Origin: Evansella clarkii
GTDB lineage: Bacteria; Bacillota; Bacilli; Bacillales; Salisediminibacteriaceae
DNA length: 64,000 nt
Assembly (NCBI RefSeq): GCF_002019695.1
Contig: NZ_KV917376.1
Span: 2,816,030 to 2,880,029, forward strand
Reading direction: 5' to 3'
In this document: positions 18,129 through 27,137 of the stretch, in pieces
Position numbering within the stretch: the first letter of the stretch is position 1
How the letters are laid out: every line of letters begins with the position of its first letter
Made by a program: the position numbers and the translations under genes
The notes under the pieces: generated by a model
The model's input: the letters and a program-made list of their open reading frames with translations, nothing else
What the model was told of the DNA's origin: nothing
The model's database searches: none

Positions 18129-18911
18129 ATGAATGATAAAAATATTGTTGAGTTAGAAGAAAGAATTCCAACGTTAAAAGAGCGCCGGCGTCAGAGGGCA
18201 AACCGCAGAATGATTTTGTATGTCTCTGTTTTCTTCCTGTTAATGACACTTGTTGCTTATTTTCAGTCTTCCTTCAGCCACGTAAGAGCAGTGGAAGTGA
18301 GCGGGGCACAGTATGTGCCGGAGGACTGGATTGTTGAAAACTCTGACTTGATTCCGGAAGTAAGCATGTGGCGTTTAAACAGCGAGGAAGTTGTCTCAAA
18401 ACTCCTTTCCCATCCTCAAATAGCTGAAGCTGAATTATCCCGTCAGTGGCCGAACACAGTAGAAATTATTGTAGAGGAATATGACAGGGTTGCTTATATA
18501 AAGGAGAAAGAGGAATTTTTTCCATTACTTGAAACGGGAGAACTGCTGACTGGGGATATATCCCTTTCTGTATCTCCGTATGACGCGCCAATATTAGTTG
18601 GTTTTTCCGATTCAGAACTCAAAGAGCAGATGGCGGAGGAACTTTCTTCTGTTTCTGACGCAATGAAAAACAGAATTTCTGAAATTCACCTGTCTCCTGC
18701 CGAAAACGATCCGACAAGAGTTATAGTTTACATGAATGACGGATTTACGGTACATTCTACGGTCCGCAGGTTTTCTGAAAGGATAGCCCCGTACCCTTCA
18801 GTAGTTGAACAGCTTGAACCAGGCAGCGAAGGTATCGTTCATATGCGTATGAACCCATATTTTGAAAGTTTTGAAACGGGGGAGGAAGAAGAAGGTGAGA
18901 GTGAAGGGTAA
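18129..18911 (+). CDS. divIB: Cell division protein DivIB (FtsQ homologue)
   Basis: A 260-residue bitopic protein: basic cytoplasmic N-terminus (LKERRRQRANRR), one membrane segment at about 34-52, then an extracytoplasmic POTRA domain (FSHVRAVEVSG onward, about 55-125) and a beta domain to about 245, ending in a short acidic tail. It stabilises FtsL-DivIC and acts with PBP2B at the septum. ATG 18129 has TGGAGG 8 nt upstream. The 3' end overlaps ylxW by 17 nt. Confidence 0.93.
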   Translation: MNDKNIVELEERIPTLKERRRQRANRRMILYVSVFFLLMTLVAYFQSSFSHVRAVEVSGAQYVPEDWIVENSDLIPEVSMWRLNSEEVVSKLLSHPQIAEAELSRQWPNTVEIIVEEYDRVAYIKEKEEFFPLLETGELLTGDISLSVSPYDAPILVGFSDSELKEQMAEELSSVSDAMKNRISEIHLSPAENDPTRVIVYMNDGFTVHSTVRRFSERIAPYPSVVEQLEPGSEGIVHMRMNPYFESFETGEEEEGESEG

Positions 18912-19617
18912 ACATGTAATTTTTTCGTTTGTTTTATTAGTTACCGGGTTTATCGCCGCGCTAAGCTACCAGTTTGCTAATGAAGCAAACGAAAGCCAGT
19001 CTTCTTCCGCATACTTATCCACTTCCCAATGGAAAGCGGAGGACGAGCTGAGAAATAAAATTCTTGGTGAACAGGAAGCAAATAAACAGCTTGCAGAAGA
19101 ATTGCGGGAAATCCAGGCGCATATTTCTGAGATCGAGGAAGAAGCGGCAAATAACCAGCGAAGATATTTTAATCTTGTAGAAGATATAGAAAGGCTCCGT
19201 ATGGTCACAGGGACAGTAGGGGTGGCAGGTGAGGGAATAAGTATAACTCTTCACGATGCAGACTACATACCTGACGGGGAGAATCCGAATAACTATATTG
19301 TCCATGAACAGCATATTCAGAAGGTTATTGATGAACTGCTGGTGACAGGTGCGGAAGCAGTGGCTGTTAATGGCTTTCGGATAAGCCACCGTTCTTACAT
19401 TCAGTGTATAGGACCGGTAATTGAAGTAGATGGAAGAGTTTCTTTTGCACCCTTTGAAGTTACTGCGATAGGGGACAGTGAAACATTAAACAGCGCATTG
19501 AACATGGCCGGAGGTGTTGCAGACCAGCTGGTTAGTGAAAATATTGATGTGAGGATTGAAAAGCAGAGAGAAGTGGTGCTGGAGCCATACTACTCCGATA
19601 CTGCTGAAAGCGGGTGA
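18895..19617 (+). CDS. ylxW: DUF881 family protein YlxW
   Basis: 240 residues: short basic start, membrane segment (about 8-27), a coiled coil (about 45-105), then the DUF881 domain with the GEGISITLHD motif near 118 and EAVAVNGFRIS near 160. Extracytoplasmic protein of unknown function encoded in the dcw clusters of Bacilli. GTG 18895 is chosen with GGAGG at 18881-18885. It is paralogous to the next gene. Confidence 0.88.
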   Translation: MRVKGKHVIFSFVLLVTGFIAALSYQFANEANESQSSSAYLSTSQWKAEDELRNKILGEQEANKQLAEELREIQAHISEIEEEAANNQRRYFNLVEDIERLRMVTGTVGVAGEGISITLHDADYIPDGENPNNYIVHEQHIQKVIDELLVTGAEAVAVNGFRISHRSYIQCIGPVIEVDGRVSFAPFEVTAIGDSETLNSALNMAGGVADQLVSENIDVRIEKQREVVLEPYYSDTAESG

Positions 19618-19621
19618 TAGC

Positions 19622-20320
19622 GTGAAAGGGCGCATATATACATTTACTATAGTCACTGCTGTCCTCGGTTTTATGGTCGCTGTCCAGTTTCAAAGCACGA
19701 AAGAAGTGGAAGTGCGTGATACGAGAAATATAATGGAACTTCAGCAGGCCCTGACCAGTGAAAAAGAAAGGCAGCAGGAGCTGAATGAGGAGATTAAAAA
19801 GCAGCTTGAACATCTCTCTCAGCTCCAGCAGGGGGGAGACGTTGAAGAAGTTATGGCTTCAGCAATGGAGGAGTTAAAATACAGAGCTGGACTCACAGAG
19901 GTGAGCGGGCCTGGCGTTATACTGGAAATTTCTCCTGTTTTCGATGAAAACTTTGACGGGGGGCCCATAAGATCTGTTCCACCGTATCTGCTAAGAATGC
20001 TGATTAATGAATTAAATATTAACGGCGCCTCTGAAATTGCTATAGCCAGCCAGAGAGTAGTTTCTACTTCTGCGATCAGGGAGGCAAACGGGGTTACATT
20101 AATCAACAGCAGCCGGGTTACCCAGTTCCCCTTGAAAGTAAGGGTAATTACTGACGATCCGGAAAGGCTCCATTATGCGATGATGTCTTCCTCCTCAAGG
20201 GAAATGTTTTCTTATGAAAATCTGTCACTCGAATCAAGCACTGTTACAGAGTTAGTTTTGCCAGCGTATGATAAACCAATGAGAGTGCGCCATATGGAAC
20301 TGATAAAGGAGGATTCTTAA
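19622..20320 (+). CDS. ylxX: DUF881 family protein YlxX
   Basis: 232 residues with the same plan as YlxW: one N-terminal membrane segment (about 5-22), a coiled coil (about 35-75) and a DUF881 domain with GPGVILEIS near 102 and EIAIASQRV near 140. The tandem pair suggests duplication and perhaps a hetero-oligomer; function unknown. GTG 19622 starts 4 nt after the ylxW stop codon. Confidence 0.87.
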   Translation: MKGRIYTFTIVTAVLGFMVAVQFQSTKEVEVRDTRNIMELQQALTSEKERQQELNEEIKKQLEHLSQLQQGGDVEEVMASAMEELKYRAGLTEVSGPGVILEISPVFDENFDGGPIRSVPPYLLRMLINELNINGASEIAIASQRVVSTSAIREANGVTLINSSRVTQFPLKVRVITDDPERLHYAMMSSSSREMFSYENLSLESSTVTELVLPAYDKPMRVRHMELIKEDS

Positions 20321-20321
20321 A

Positions 20322-20699
20322 ATGTGGCTTCCTGTCATGGGGCTTTTAATCGGTATCCTCCTCGGGCTTTTTACTGAATTCAGAGTTCCTGATCAGTATT
20401 CAAGTTACTTGTCAATCGCTGTACTTGCAGCACTTGATACTTTAATAGGAGGAATAAGGGCGCATCTGGAGAACGTTTTCGAAGATAAAGTTTTTTTAAC
20501 TGGTTTTTTTACTAATATCCTTTTAGCTGCGGGTTTAGCTTTTCTGGGTGTCCATCTTGGTGTAGACTTATATTTAGCTGCCGTTTTCGCTTTTGGAGTA
20601 AGGCTGTTTCATAACATAGCCTTAATCAGAAGAATTCTGCTGGATAAATGGCTGGAAAAGCGTAAAATAAAGAAAGAAACGCAGGATGAGGAGATTTAA
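20322..20699 (+). CDS. sbp: Small basic protein Sbp (DUF1290)
   Basis: A 125-residue membrane protein with three to four hydrophobic segments and the motif ALDTLIGGIRA near residue 37, typical of the Sbp/DUF1290 family found just before ftsA in Bacilli. The C-terminus is strongly charged. It begins 1 nt after the ylxX stop. Function unknown. Confidence 0.9.
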   Translation: MWLPVMGLLIGILLGLFTEFRVPDQYSSYLSIAVLAALDTLIGGIRAHLENVFEDKVFLTGFFTNILLAAGLAFLGVHLGVDLYLAAVFAFGVRLFHNIALIRRILLDKWLEKRKIKKETQDEEI

Positions 20700-20731
20700 C
20701 TTCAGTTTTCGGTTAAAATCCGCCGAAAAAA

Positions 20732-20795
20732 AGAGGGAATGGGAGTTGAATGTTGAATACATTTCATAACTCTCTTATGATTCATATGTTATGCT
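20732..20795 (+). promoter_or_regulatory. Predicted ftsAZ promoters (sigma-A, possible sigma-H)
   Basis: TTGAAT at 20753-20758 and TATGAT at 20776-20781 are spaced by 17 nt, a good sigma-A promoter; a second extended -10 (TG at 20787-20788, TATGCT 20790-20795) follows. AGAGGGAAT (20732-20740) and TTGAATAC (20753-20760), 12 nt apart, resemble a sigma-H promoter, which ftsAZ has in B. subtilis. The sigma-A call is firmer than the sigma-H one. Confidence 0.5.
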
Positions 20796-20833
20796 AGTAG
20801 ATAGAATTGAATGCAGGTAGGAGGTGCCAGCCA

Positions 20834-22138
20834 ATGAACAACCATGACACATACGTAACATTAGATATCGGCACATCATGTGTTCGCGTTGTTATCGGTG
20901 AAATGATCAATGGAACGCTGAACATCATTGGAGTCGGAGAAACAAACTCTGATGGAATCAAAAAGGGTTCCATAGTGGATATAGATGCTACAGTCCAGTC
21001 AATAAGGAATGCAGTTGAAAAGGCTGAAAGAATGATAGGTCTTTCCATTCAGAATGTTATTGTTGGAGTAACAGGTAATCATATACAATTGCAGCCTTGT
21101 CATGGTGTTGTTGCCGTATCCAGTGAAGACCGGGAGATAGGGGACGAAGATATTACAAGAGTAATAGATGCCGCGCAGGTGGTATCAATCCCTCCCGAAA
21201 GAGAAATTATTGACGTAATACCAAAGCAGTTTATTGTAGACGGGCTGGACGAAATCAATGACCCCCGTGGCATGATAGGCGTCCGTCTTGAAATGGAAGG
21301 AATAATAATTACTGGTTCCAGGACAATGTTACATAATGTACTGAGATGTGTTGAGAAGGCAGGGCTGCATGTGGCAGATATTGCGCTTCAGCCATTAGCC
21401 GCAGGTTCAATAGCACTCTCAAAAGATGAAAGAAGCCTGGGAGTGGCTCTGATTGATATGGGTGGCGGTTCCACGACTGTTTCCGTTTTTGAAAATGGAA
21501 CTCTCCAGGGTACTAAGCAAATACCTGTTGGCGGAACCCATATTACGAATGATATTTCCGTTGGTTTGCGTACTTCTACAGACGAAGCGGAGAAAGTGAA
21601 AATTGAAAATGGACATGCTTTTATTGAATATGCCTCCGATGATGAAACGTTTGAAGTTTCGGAGATTGGCAGCGACCAGAAGCAGGAGTTTTCACAATGG
21701 CAGCTTGCTAATATAATTGAACCAAGAATTGAAGAAATTCTCCAGCTTGCTCTGAAGGAAATTCAGAGAATGGGATATTCGGAACTGCCGGGAGGATACG
21801 TTCTTACTGGTGGTACAGCGAAGGTTCCGGGTGTACTTGAACTTGCAAGAGATGTACTGCAGAAAAATGTCCGTATTGCGATACCGGATTACATAGGCGT
21901 TCGGGAGCCACAGTATACAAACGGGGTCGGCCTGATCACCTTTGCACACAGAAACATCAGAATTCAGGGTAAGGAAGTTGCTTCAGGAGTAAGCAACATC
22001 TCTGAAGCGGACAACCAGGTTGAGACGAAGGAACGAAATGAACGCAAGGAAAAATCAGCCCCGAAAAAGAAACAGCCAAAGGAAGGGCCTGGAGTCAAGA
22101 AAAAAGTATCGAACTGGTTTAAAGTATTTTTTGAATAG
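20834..22138 (+). CDS. ftsA: Cell division protein FtsA
   Basis: A 434-residue actin-like ATPase that tethers FtsZ to the membrane and recruits the divisome. Actin-fold motifs: [12 protein letters not shown] near residue 10 (phosphate 1), [12 protein letters not shown] near 205 (phosphate 2) and [11 protein letters not shown] near 320 (adenosine). The SHS2 (1C) domain lies at about 84-160. A charged linker leads to the C-terminal amphipathic helix [10 protein letters not shown], the membrane targeting sequence. ATG 20834 has AGGAGGTG upstream. Confidence 0.96.
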   Translation: MNNHDTYVTLDIGTSCVRVVIGEMINGTLNIIGVGETNSDGIKKGSIVDIDATVQSIRNAVEKAERMIGLSIQNVIVGVTGNHIQLQPCHGVVAVSSEDREIGDEDITRVIDAAQVVSIPPEREIIDVIPKQFIVDGLDEINDPRGMIGVRLEMEGIIITGSRTMLHNVLRCVEKAGLHVADIALQPLAAGSIALSKDERSLGVALIDMGGGSTTVSVFENGTLQGTKQIPVGGTHITNDISVGLRTSTDEAEKVKIENGHAFIEYASDDETFEVSEIGSDQKQEFSQWQLANIIEPRIEEILQLALKEIQRMGYSELPGGYVLTGGTAKVPGVLELARDVLQKNVRIAIPDYIGVREPQYTNGVGLITFAHRNIRIQGKEVASGVSNISEADNQVETKERNERKEKSAPKKKQPKEGPGVKKKVSNWFKVFFE

Positions 22139-22184
22139 AACACAAATTTGTTTGGTGAACCATGATGGATTGGGGGAACAAAAA

Positions 22185-23333
22185 ATGTTGGAATTTGAAA
22201 TGGATTCAGATCAACTAGCAACAATAAAAGTTATCGGGGTTGGCGGCGGCGGAAGCAACGCTGTTAACCGTATGATTGAAAACGGTCTTCAGGGTGTTGA
22301 TTTTATAGCTGTTAACACGGATGCTCAGGCACTGAATCTTTCGAAGGCTGAAACTAAACTGCAATTAGGCGGCAAACTTACAAGAGGTCTCGGTGCAGGT
22401 GCAAATCCTGAGGTAGGAAAAAAGGCTGCTGAAGAGAGCCGTGAGCAAATTGAAGAAGTACTTAGCGGAGCGGATATGGTTTTCATTACTGCCGGTATGG
22501 GAGGCGGAACCGGTACTGGTGCAGCTCCTGTAATTGCTGAAATAGCAAAAGAGCTTGGCGCATTAACAGTTGGGGTTGTGACACGCCCGTTTACTTTCGA
22601 AGGAAGAAAAAGAATGACTCAGGCAGGCGGCGGTATCTCCTCTCTGAAGGAAAAAGTAGATACCCTGATCGTTATTCCAAACGACCGTCTTCTTGAAATT
22701 GTGGACAAAAACACTCCAATGCTGGAGGCATTCCGTGAGGCAGATAATGTTCTCCGCCAGGGTGTACAGGGTATTTCCGACCTTATTGCTGTTCCGGGAC
22801 TGATTAACCTGGATTTTGCTGATGTGAAAACAATTATGAGCGAAAAAGGTTCTGCTTTAATGGGAATCGGTGTAGCTACTGGTGAAAATAGAGCTGCGGA
22901 AGCTGCGAAAAAAGCAATTTCATCTCCTCTGCTTGAAACATCAATTGATGGAGCCCAGGGGGTATTAATGAATATTACAGGTGGAGGAAACCTCAGCCTG
23001 TTTGAAGTTCACGAAGCTGCTGAGATAGTTTCAACAGCATCTGACAGTGAAGTGAATATGATCTTTGGATCTGTTATCAATGAAAACCTTAAAGATGAAA
23101 TAGTAGTAACAGTAATTGCAACAGGCTTCGATGATAAGCCGGCTGAAAAGCCTGCCCCGAAGCGTCAGCCTTCAACGATGCAAAGGAACAAACCTTCATC
23201 ATCAATGAGGCCGGAACCTCAGCAGGAATCCTCCTCAAGCCAGCAGGCTCCTCAAAAGCCGCAGCCTGTTGAAGATGAACATGATACGCTTGATATTCCT
23301 ACGTTCCTGCGCAATCGCAGGAAAAGAAATTAA
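22185..23333 (+). CDS. ftsZ: Cell division protein FtsZ
   Basis: A 382-residue tubulin-like GTPase that forms the Z ring. GTP-binding GGGGSNAVN near residue 20 and the tubulin signature [10 protein letters not shown] near 104-113 are present; the T7 synergy loop NLDFADV lies near 208. A Gln- and Pro-rich linker (about 318-365) ends in the conserved C-terminal peptide [15 protein letters not shown] that binds FtsA and SepF. ATG 22185 has TGGGGGAA upstream; the frame is open further upstream through the end of ftsA, which I do not take as coding. Confidence 0.97.
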   Translation: MLEFEMDSDQLATIKVIGVGGGGSNAVNRMIENGLQGVDFIAVNTDAQALNLSKAETKLQLGGKLTRGLGAGANPEVGKKAAEESREQIEEVLSGADMVFITAGMGGGTGTGAAPVIAEIAKELGALTVGVVTRPFTFEGRKRMTQAGGGISSLKEKVDTLIVIPNDRLLEIVDKNTPMLEAFREADNVLRQGVQGISDLIAVPGLINLDFADVKTIMSEKGSALMGIGVATGENRAAEAAKKAISSPLLETSIDGAQGVLMNITGGGNLSLFEVHEAAEIVSTASDSEVNMIFGSVINENLKDEIVVTVIATGFDDKPAEKPAPKRQPSTMQRNKPSSSMRPEPQQESSSSQQAPQKPQPVEDEHDTLDIPTFLRNRRKRN

Positions 23334-23358
23334 ATTTTACGCAAATCTGCTGAACAGA

Positions 23359-23402
23359 AGAGAGCAACCCGGTGATACTCGGGAAGCTCTCTTTTTTTTT
23401 TG
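23359..23402 (+). terminator. Rho-independent terminator after ftsZ
   Basis: AGAGAGC pairs with GCTCTCT, with an inner CCCG/CGGG helix, followed by a run of ten T. It ends the dcw operon. Confidence 0.9.
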
Positions 23403-23499
23403 TGGCTGAGAAAATATTTTTCTCCAGTATATTTTAATCTCCGGATAAATCACCCTTCATAGTAACCTGTAAATCTACTGAACTATTAAGCAGCATGCG

Positions 23500-23584
23500 T
23501 GACAAGATGAAAGAAAAACAGTCAAAATAAGTAGCTGATCTCTGGCAAATAGTGACAGACTTAAATAATTCCATAAGCTATACT
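23500..23584 (+). promoter_or_regulatory. Candidate spoIIG promoter with Spo0A-like boxes
   Basis: GTGACA at 23552-23557 and TATACT at 23579-23584 are 21 nt apart, resembling the unusually spaced sigma-A promoter of B. subtilis spoIIG that needs Spo0A. Two degenerate 0A-box-like sequences (TGACAAG at 23500, AGTCAAA at 23520) lie upstream, 20 bp apart. The individual matches are weak; position and spacing make it plausible. Confidence 0.4.
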
Positions 23585-23615
23585 TAGTTTCAAATTCCAT
23601 TGGATGGTGGCTGTT

Positions 23616-24527
23616 TTGCACATTTATCTTGATATTATCTGGCTGCTAAACTTTTTGATAGACCTGATGCTATTAATATTGACTGCCACTGTATTAAAAA
23701 GAAAAGTAAGTAAGCTTCGTTTATTTTTTGGAGCATTGTTCGCATCCATATATGTTTTAATTCTTTTTACCCCTATGGAATCACTAGCTGTAAATCCGCT
23801 GATTAAGGTTTGCTATTCTCTTGTCATTGTTTATCTGGCATTTGGTTTTCAACGCTTAAAACACTTTTTACAGGCTTGGTTCATGTTTTATTTCGTAAAC
23901 TTTGCAGCAGGAGGTGGACTACTTGGACTGCATTTCTTTCTCCAGGCGGACACTGCTTTTGTAAAGGGAACTTTCGCAACTTACACAAGTGGTCTAGGAT
24001 CCCCTGTAAGCTGGCTGTTCGTTGTTCTTGGTTTTCCGATCGTTTACTTTTATTCGAAACAGAGACTGGAAGCAGTTGAAACTGAGAAGATGAAATACGA
24101 GGAGATTTATCCTGTTACAGTAAAAGCCGCGGGTATGACTTTTCATTTAAAAGGCTTTGTTGACAGCGGAAACCGTCTGGAGGACCCTGTCACCAAACGC
24201 CCTGTAATGATTATCGATATGAACGAAGCGGGTGATCAGTTTCCTGCGTCTGTTGTCCGTTTCGTTAGTAAATCAGATCTGACATACGAGGAACTGCCTG
24301 AACCGTTCGAGGGGAAGCTCACATTACTTCCGTACAGAACTGTCGGTGAGACACAGCACTTTATGTGGGCTGTCAAACCGGACAACGTTACTGTCTATGA
24401 AAGAGGCCGGTCTTATAATGTAAAGCACGTGCTGATTGGTATGAGCAACACGAGGTTATCTGACCGACAGGATTTTAATTGTTTACTGCACCCTAAGATG
24501 ATGCAAAAGAAAAAGCTGACTTCATAA
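23616..24527 (+). CDS. spoIIGA: Sporulation sigma-E factor processing peptidase SpoIIGA
   Basis: 303 residues: five predicted membrane segments in about 1-150, then a cytoplasmic aspartic-protease-like domain with the catalytic motif FVDSGN, Asp183, the same position as in B. subtilis. It cleaves the pro-sequence of sigma-E at the asymmetric septum once triggered by SpoIIR from the forespore. I prefer TTG 23616 (MHIYLDIIWLLN), which has GGATGGTGG upstream and matches homologues; ATG 23604 is an alternative. It forms an operon with sigE, 30 nt downstream. Confidence 0.93.
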   Translation: MHIYLDIIWLLNFLIDLMLLILTATVLKRKVSKLRLFFGALFASIYVLILFTPMESLAVNPLIKVCYSLVIVYLAFGFQRLKHFLQAWFMFYFVNFAAGGGLLGLHFFLQADTAFVKGTFATYTSGLGSPVSWLFVVLGFPIVYFYSKQRLEAVETEKMKYEEIYPVTVKAAGMTFHLKGFVDSGNRLEDPVTKRPVMIIDMNEAGDQFPASVVRFVSKSDLTYEELPEPFEGKLTLLPYRTVGETQHFMWAVKPDNVTVYERGRSYNVKHVLIGMSNTRLSDRQDFNCLLHPKMMQKKKLTS

Positions 24528-24557
24528 ACAGTGCAATTTACTAAAGGGGGAAGCAAC

Positions 24558-25277
24558 ATGAAGAAATGGAAAATGAGGCTGAGGCTGTGGTGGTACCGTA
24601 TTTTAATCAAGCTCAGGATTAAATCTGATGAAGTATTTTACATAGGCGGGAGCGAAGCACTCCCTCCGCCTTTAACAAAGGAAGAGGAAGCAGATCTGCT
24701 TGAACGGCTGCCAAACGGTGATGAGGCGGTCCGCTCCATTCTTATAGAACGTAATTTAAGGCTGGTTGTTTATATTGCGAGAAAATTTGAGAATACAGGG
24801 ATTAATATTGAGGATCTCATCAGTATTGGAACAATCGGTCTGATAAAGGCGGTTAATACATTCGATCCGGAAAAGAAAATTAAGCTTGCTACTTATGCTT
24901 CCCGCTGCATAGAAAATGAGATACTCATGTACCTGAGGAGAAATAATAAAATAAGATCCGAAGTGTCCTTCGATGAACCCCTGAATATTGACTGGGATGG
25001 AAATGAACTATTACTCTCGGATGTTTTAGGAACAGAAGAAGATATTATCACGAGAGGTATTGAAGACAAGGTTGACAGAAAGCTGCTTGTTAAAGCATTG
25101 GATACACTGAATGACAGAGAAAAGCAAATCATGGAACTTCGTTTTGGACTGGCTGGGGGGGAAGAAAAAACACAAAAAGATGTAGCGGATATGCTGGGAA
25201 TCTCACAGTCCTATATTTCCAGGCTTGAAAAACGAATCATAAAAAGGCTCAGAAAAGAATTTAATAAAATGTTATAG
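24558..25277 (+). CDS. sigE: RNA polymerase sporulation sigma factor sigma-E precursor
   Basis: 239 residues, the B. subtilis length. The N-terminal ~27 residues (basic, aromatic, ending DEVFYIGG) are the pro-sequence removed by SpoIIGA, with the processing site expected at the Phe27-Tyr28 bond. Region 2 includes the stretch [16 protein letters not shown], followed by [14 protein letters not shown]; the region 4 helix-turn-helix lies at about 200-232. Controls early mother-cell genes, such as spoVD and spoVE in this window. ATG 24558 has AAGGGGGAAG upstream. Confidence 0.97.
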   Translation: MKKWKMRLRLWWYRILIKLRIKSDEVFYIGGSEALPPPLTKEEEADLLERLPNGDEAVRSILIERNLRLVVYIARKFENTGINIEDLISIGTIGLIKAVNTFDPEKKIKLATYASRCIENEILMYLRRNNKIRSEVSFDEPLNIDWDGNELLLSDVLGTEEDIITRGIEDKVDRKLLVKALDTLNDREKQIMELRFGLAGGEEKTQKDVADMLGISQSYISRLEKRIIKRLRKEFNKML

Positions 25278-25336
25278 TTTTTTCATTGATATAACAGCCT
25301 TTGCCGGTTAATTGATTTTTTTAAACTGGAAAGACT

Positions 25337-25364
25337 GCATAATTTTCCCTCCCGGGGAGATACT
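25337..25364 (+). promoter_or_regulatory. Predicted sigma-F/sigma-G-type promoter for sigG
   Basis: GCATA at 25337-25341 and GGAGATACT at 25356-25364 are 14 nt apart and match the sigma-F consensus (GYWTA and GGNRANANT). B. subtilis sigG is transcribed by sigma-F in the forespore, so sequence and context agree. Confidence 0.6.
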
Positions 25365-25401
25365 GATTTTTGAACATCAGCTCCTGGTGGGAGGGAAAGC
25401 A

Positions 25402-26187
25402 TTGACTCGAAATAAAGTTGAAATCTGCGGTGTTGACACATCAAAGTTACCGGTGTTGAAAAACAAAGAAATGAGAGTGCTTTTCGAACAAATGCAGAAT
25501 GGCGATATTACTGCACGGGAAAAGCTAGTAAACGGAAATCTTCGCCTAGTCCTGAGTGTTATACAGCGGTTTAATAACCGGGGCGAGTATGTGGATGATT
25601 TGTTCCAGGTTGGATGTATTGGGCTTATGAAATCCATCGATAACTTTGACCTTGGGCAGAACGTAAAATTCTCCACGTATGCCGTCCCAATGATTATCGG
25701 TGAAATCAGACGATATTTGAGGGATAACAATCCAATCAGAGTTTCAAGGTCACTAAGAGATATTGCCTACAAGGCTTTACAGGTCAGGGACAGTCTTATG
25801 AGTGAGAAAACAAGAGAACGTGAACCGACAGTTCAGGAAATTGCTAAGGTGCTGGATGTTCCGAAAGAAGATATTGTCTTTGCTTTGGACGCTATACAGG
25901 ACCCTGTTTCATTATTTGAGCCTATTTATAACGATGGCGGAGATCCTATTTATGTGATGGATCAGATCAGCGATGATAAACAAAAAGATGTTCAGTGGAT
26001 CGAAGAAATTGCTTTAAAGGAAGCAATGATCCGACTTAATGACCGTGAAAAGCTTATATTAAACATGCGATTTTTTCAGGGTAAAACGCAAATGGAGGTC
26101 GCTGATGAAATAGGGATCTCCCAGGCACAGGTTTCCCGCCTGGAAAAAGCGGCGATTCAGCAAATGAACAAGCACGCCAAGGAATAG
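25402..26187 (+). CDS. sigG: RNA polymerase sporulation sigma factor sigma-G
   Basis: 261 residues, almost identical at the N-terminus to B. subtilis sigma-G (RNKVEICGVDTSKLPVLK), the SpoIIAB-binding segment. Region 2 with VDDLFQVGCIGLMKSIDNF near 72, region 3 around 130-180, region 4 helix-turn-helix near 225-255. It drives late forespore genes. TTG 25402 is chosen: GGGAGGG lies 6 nt upstream and the product then starts like homologues. A sigma-F-type promoter precedes it and a strong terminator follows. Confidence 0.96.
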   Translation: MTRNKVEICGVDTSKLPVLKNKEMRVLFEQMQNGDITAREKLVNGNLRLVLSVIQRFNNRGEYVDDLFQVGCIGLMKSIDNFDLGQNVKFSTYAVPMIIGEIRRYLRDNNPIRVSRSLRDIAYKALQVRDSLMSEKTREREPTVQEIAKVLDVPKEDIVFALDAIQDPVSLFEPIYNDGGDPIYVMDQISDDKQKDVQWIEEIALKEAMIRLNDREKLILNMRFFQGKTQMEVADEIGISQAQVSRLEKAAIQQMNKHAKE

Positions 26188-26212
26188 AGGAAATTAAGAT
26201 AATGGTGCGAGG

Positions 26213-26250
26213 CCTTCTTCTGTACAGGCAAAGACAGAAGAAGGTTTTTC
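26213..26250 (+). terminator. Rho-independent terminator after sigG
   Basis: Perfect 11-bp stem (CCTTCTTCTGT, 26213-26223, with 26234-26244) followed by TTTTTCTGTTT. Confidence 0.9.
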
Positions 26251-26266
26251 TGTTTACTAAAGAAAT

Positions 26267-26539
26267 GGCTTTGTTAAAGAGCGATGTTGACTTTTTACAT
26301 GTGTGTTGATCATAGCGAAGGAGTTTAGACTGTCTCTTCCTCTGCCAGAGTAGCTTCGGAGAGTATCCGTCGAGACAAATCGACGCGTTTTCGGCGAAGT
26401 AACGCTCTTTGAAGCAAGGCCTGAGATAAAGAGAACACTGTGAAATCAAACGGAGTGAAGATTAAGCAGATGGTGCGCTTATGCATGTGGTGCAAGCGAG
26501 CGTCCTGTAGTGAAAATCAACATTTGAGTTTAACAGAGC
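26267..26539. mobile_element. MITE-like non-autonomous element with 9-bp target duplication
   Basis: Imperfect 23-bp terminal inverted repeats (26268-26290 and 26517-26539; 17 of 23 positions match, both with TGTTAAA and ATGTTGA) bound a 273-bp segment without a coding region. TAAAGAAAT is present directly on both sides (26258-26266 and 26540-26548), as expected for a 9-bp target duplication. The interior has several short inverted pairs (such as CGTCGAGACAAATCGACG near 26370). It fills most of the 427-nt sigG-ylmC gap. The parent transposase is not in the window. Confidence 0.7.
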
Positions 26540-26614
26540 TAAAGAAATAAGGAATTGAGAAATAAGTTGAACAAGGGAGGCATAGAATGTAGAGAACAGG
26601 GGGGAGGAAGCTGT

Positions 26615-26890
26615 ATGCTGAAAATTTCTGATATCCAGTCCAAGGATATAGTAAATCTCGCGGACGGAAAACTTCTTGGCCATATTACAGATATAGATAT
26701 TAATCTGGAAACAGGGAAAGTAGAAGCAATTATTATTGGCGGAGGCCGGATGATGGGGTTCTTGAACCGGGAGCAGGAAGTAACAGTTCCCTGGAAAAAT
26801 ATCGTTAAAATTGGATCAGATGTGATTCTCGTCAGAAATCACGGCCCAGGCCAGACAGGCGGATCATCGAGTGATCAGGATAATGATTAA
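26615..26890 (+). CDS. ylmC: YlmC/YmxH family sporulation protein (PRC-barrel)
   Basis: A 91-residue protein with a PRC-barrel-like beta fold (SKDIVNLADGKLLGHITDID). YlmC/YmxH proteins are small sporulation-associated proteins of unknown biochemical role, normally found after sigG. ATG 26615 is preceded by GGGGGGAGGAAG. The C-terminal ~18 residues are Gly-, Ser- and Asp-rich and probably disordered. Confidence 0.9.
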   Translation: MLKISDIQSKDIVNLADGKLLGHITDIDINLETGKVEAIIIGGGRMMGFLNREQEVTVPWKNIVKIGSDVILVRNHGPGQTGGSSSDQDND

Positions 26891-26922
26891 AACCTCTCCT
26901 TTACAGGCAGAGGTTTTAATTT
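26889..26922 (+). terminator. Rho-independent terminator after ylmC
   Basis: 9-bp stem AAAACCTCT/AGAGGTTTT with an 11-nt loop, then AATTTT. The A-rich and T-rich arms make it potentially bidirectional. It begins within the ylmC stop codon. Confidence 0.8.
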
Positions 26923-27050
26923 TACTTGCGGCGAGAACCACCATAGGGCCTTCAGCAAAAATATCAACAGCAAAATATAGCATAAATTAAAAAAATGTAA
27001 GTTTAAAACAGGATTTTGTAGAAAAAAAAGCCAGTTTCGCTTTATTTTCA

Positions 27051-27079
27051 TTGCCTGAAGGCAAAAGTTTCATTATGAT
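27051..27079 (+). promoter_or_regulatory. Predicted sigma-A promoter for ylmE-sepF-ylmG-ylmH
   Basis: TTGCCT (27051-27056) and TATGAT (27074-27079) with a 17-nt spacer, about 60 nt before the ylmE start. The position fits transcription of the following four-gene group. Confidence 0.5.
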
Positions 27080-27137
27080 TATTATATGTATATCATTAAG
27101 TACATATTATGTTCAGTTTATTGGAAGGAGTATCAAT

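Noticed and set aside
20705..20731. Terminator between sbp and ftsA (TTTTCGG/CCGAAAA hairpin)
   Set aside because: Only a 7-bp stem with a 10-nt loop and an A-run rather than a T-run downstream on the plus strand; too weak to call.
22020..22184. In-frame N-terminal extension of ftsZ over the end of ftsA
   Set aside because: FtsZ homologues start with MLEFE-type sequence; the extension is a shadow of the ftsA tail and a ribosome binding site lies before ATG 22185.
23404..23603. Possible bpr-type protease gene after ftsZ, as in B. subtilis
   Set aside because: Only about 200 nt of non-coding sequence is present; no protease coding region.
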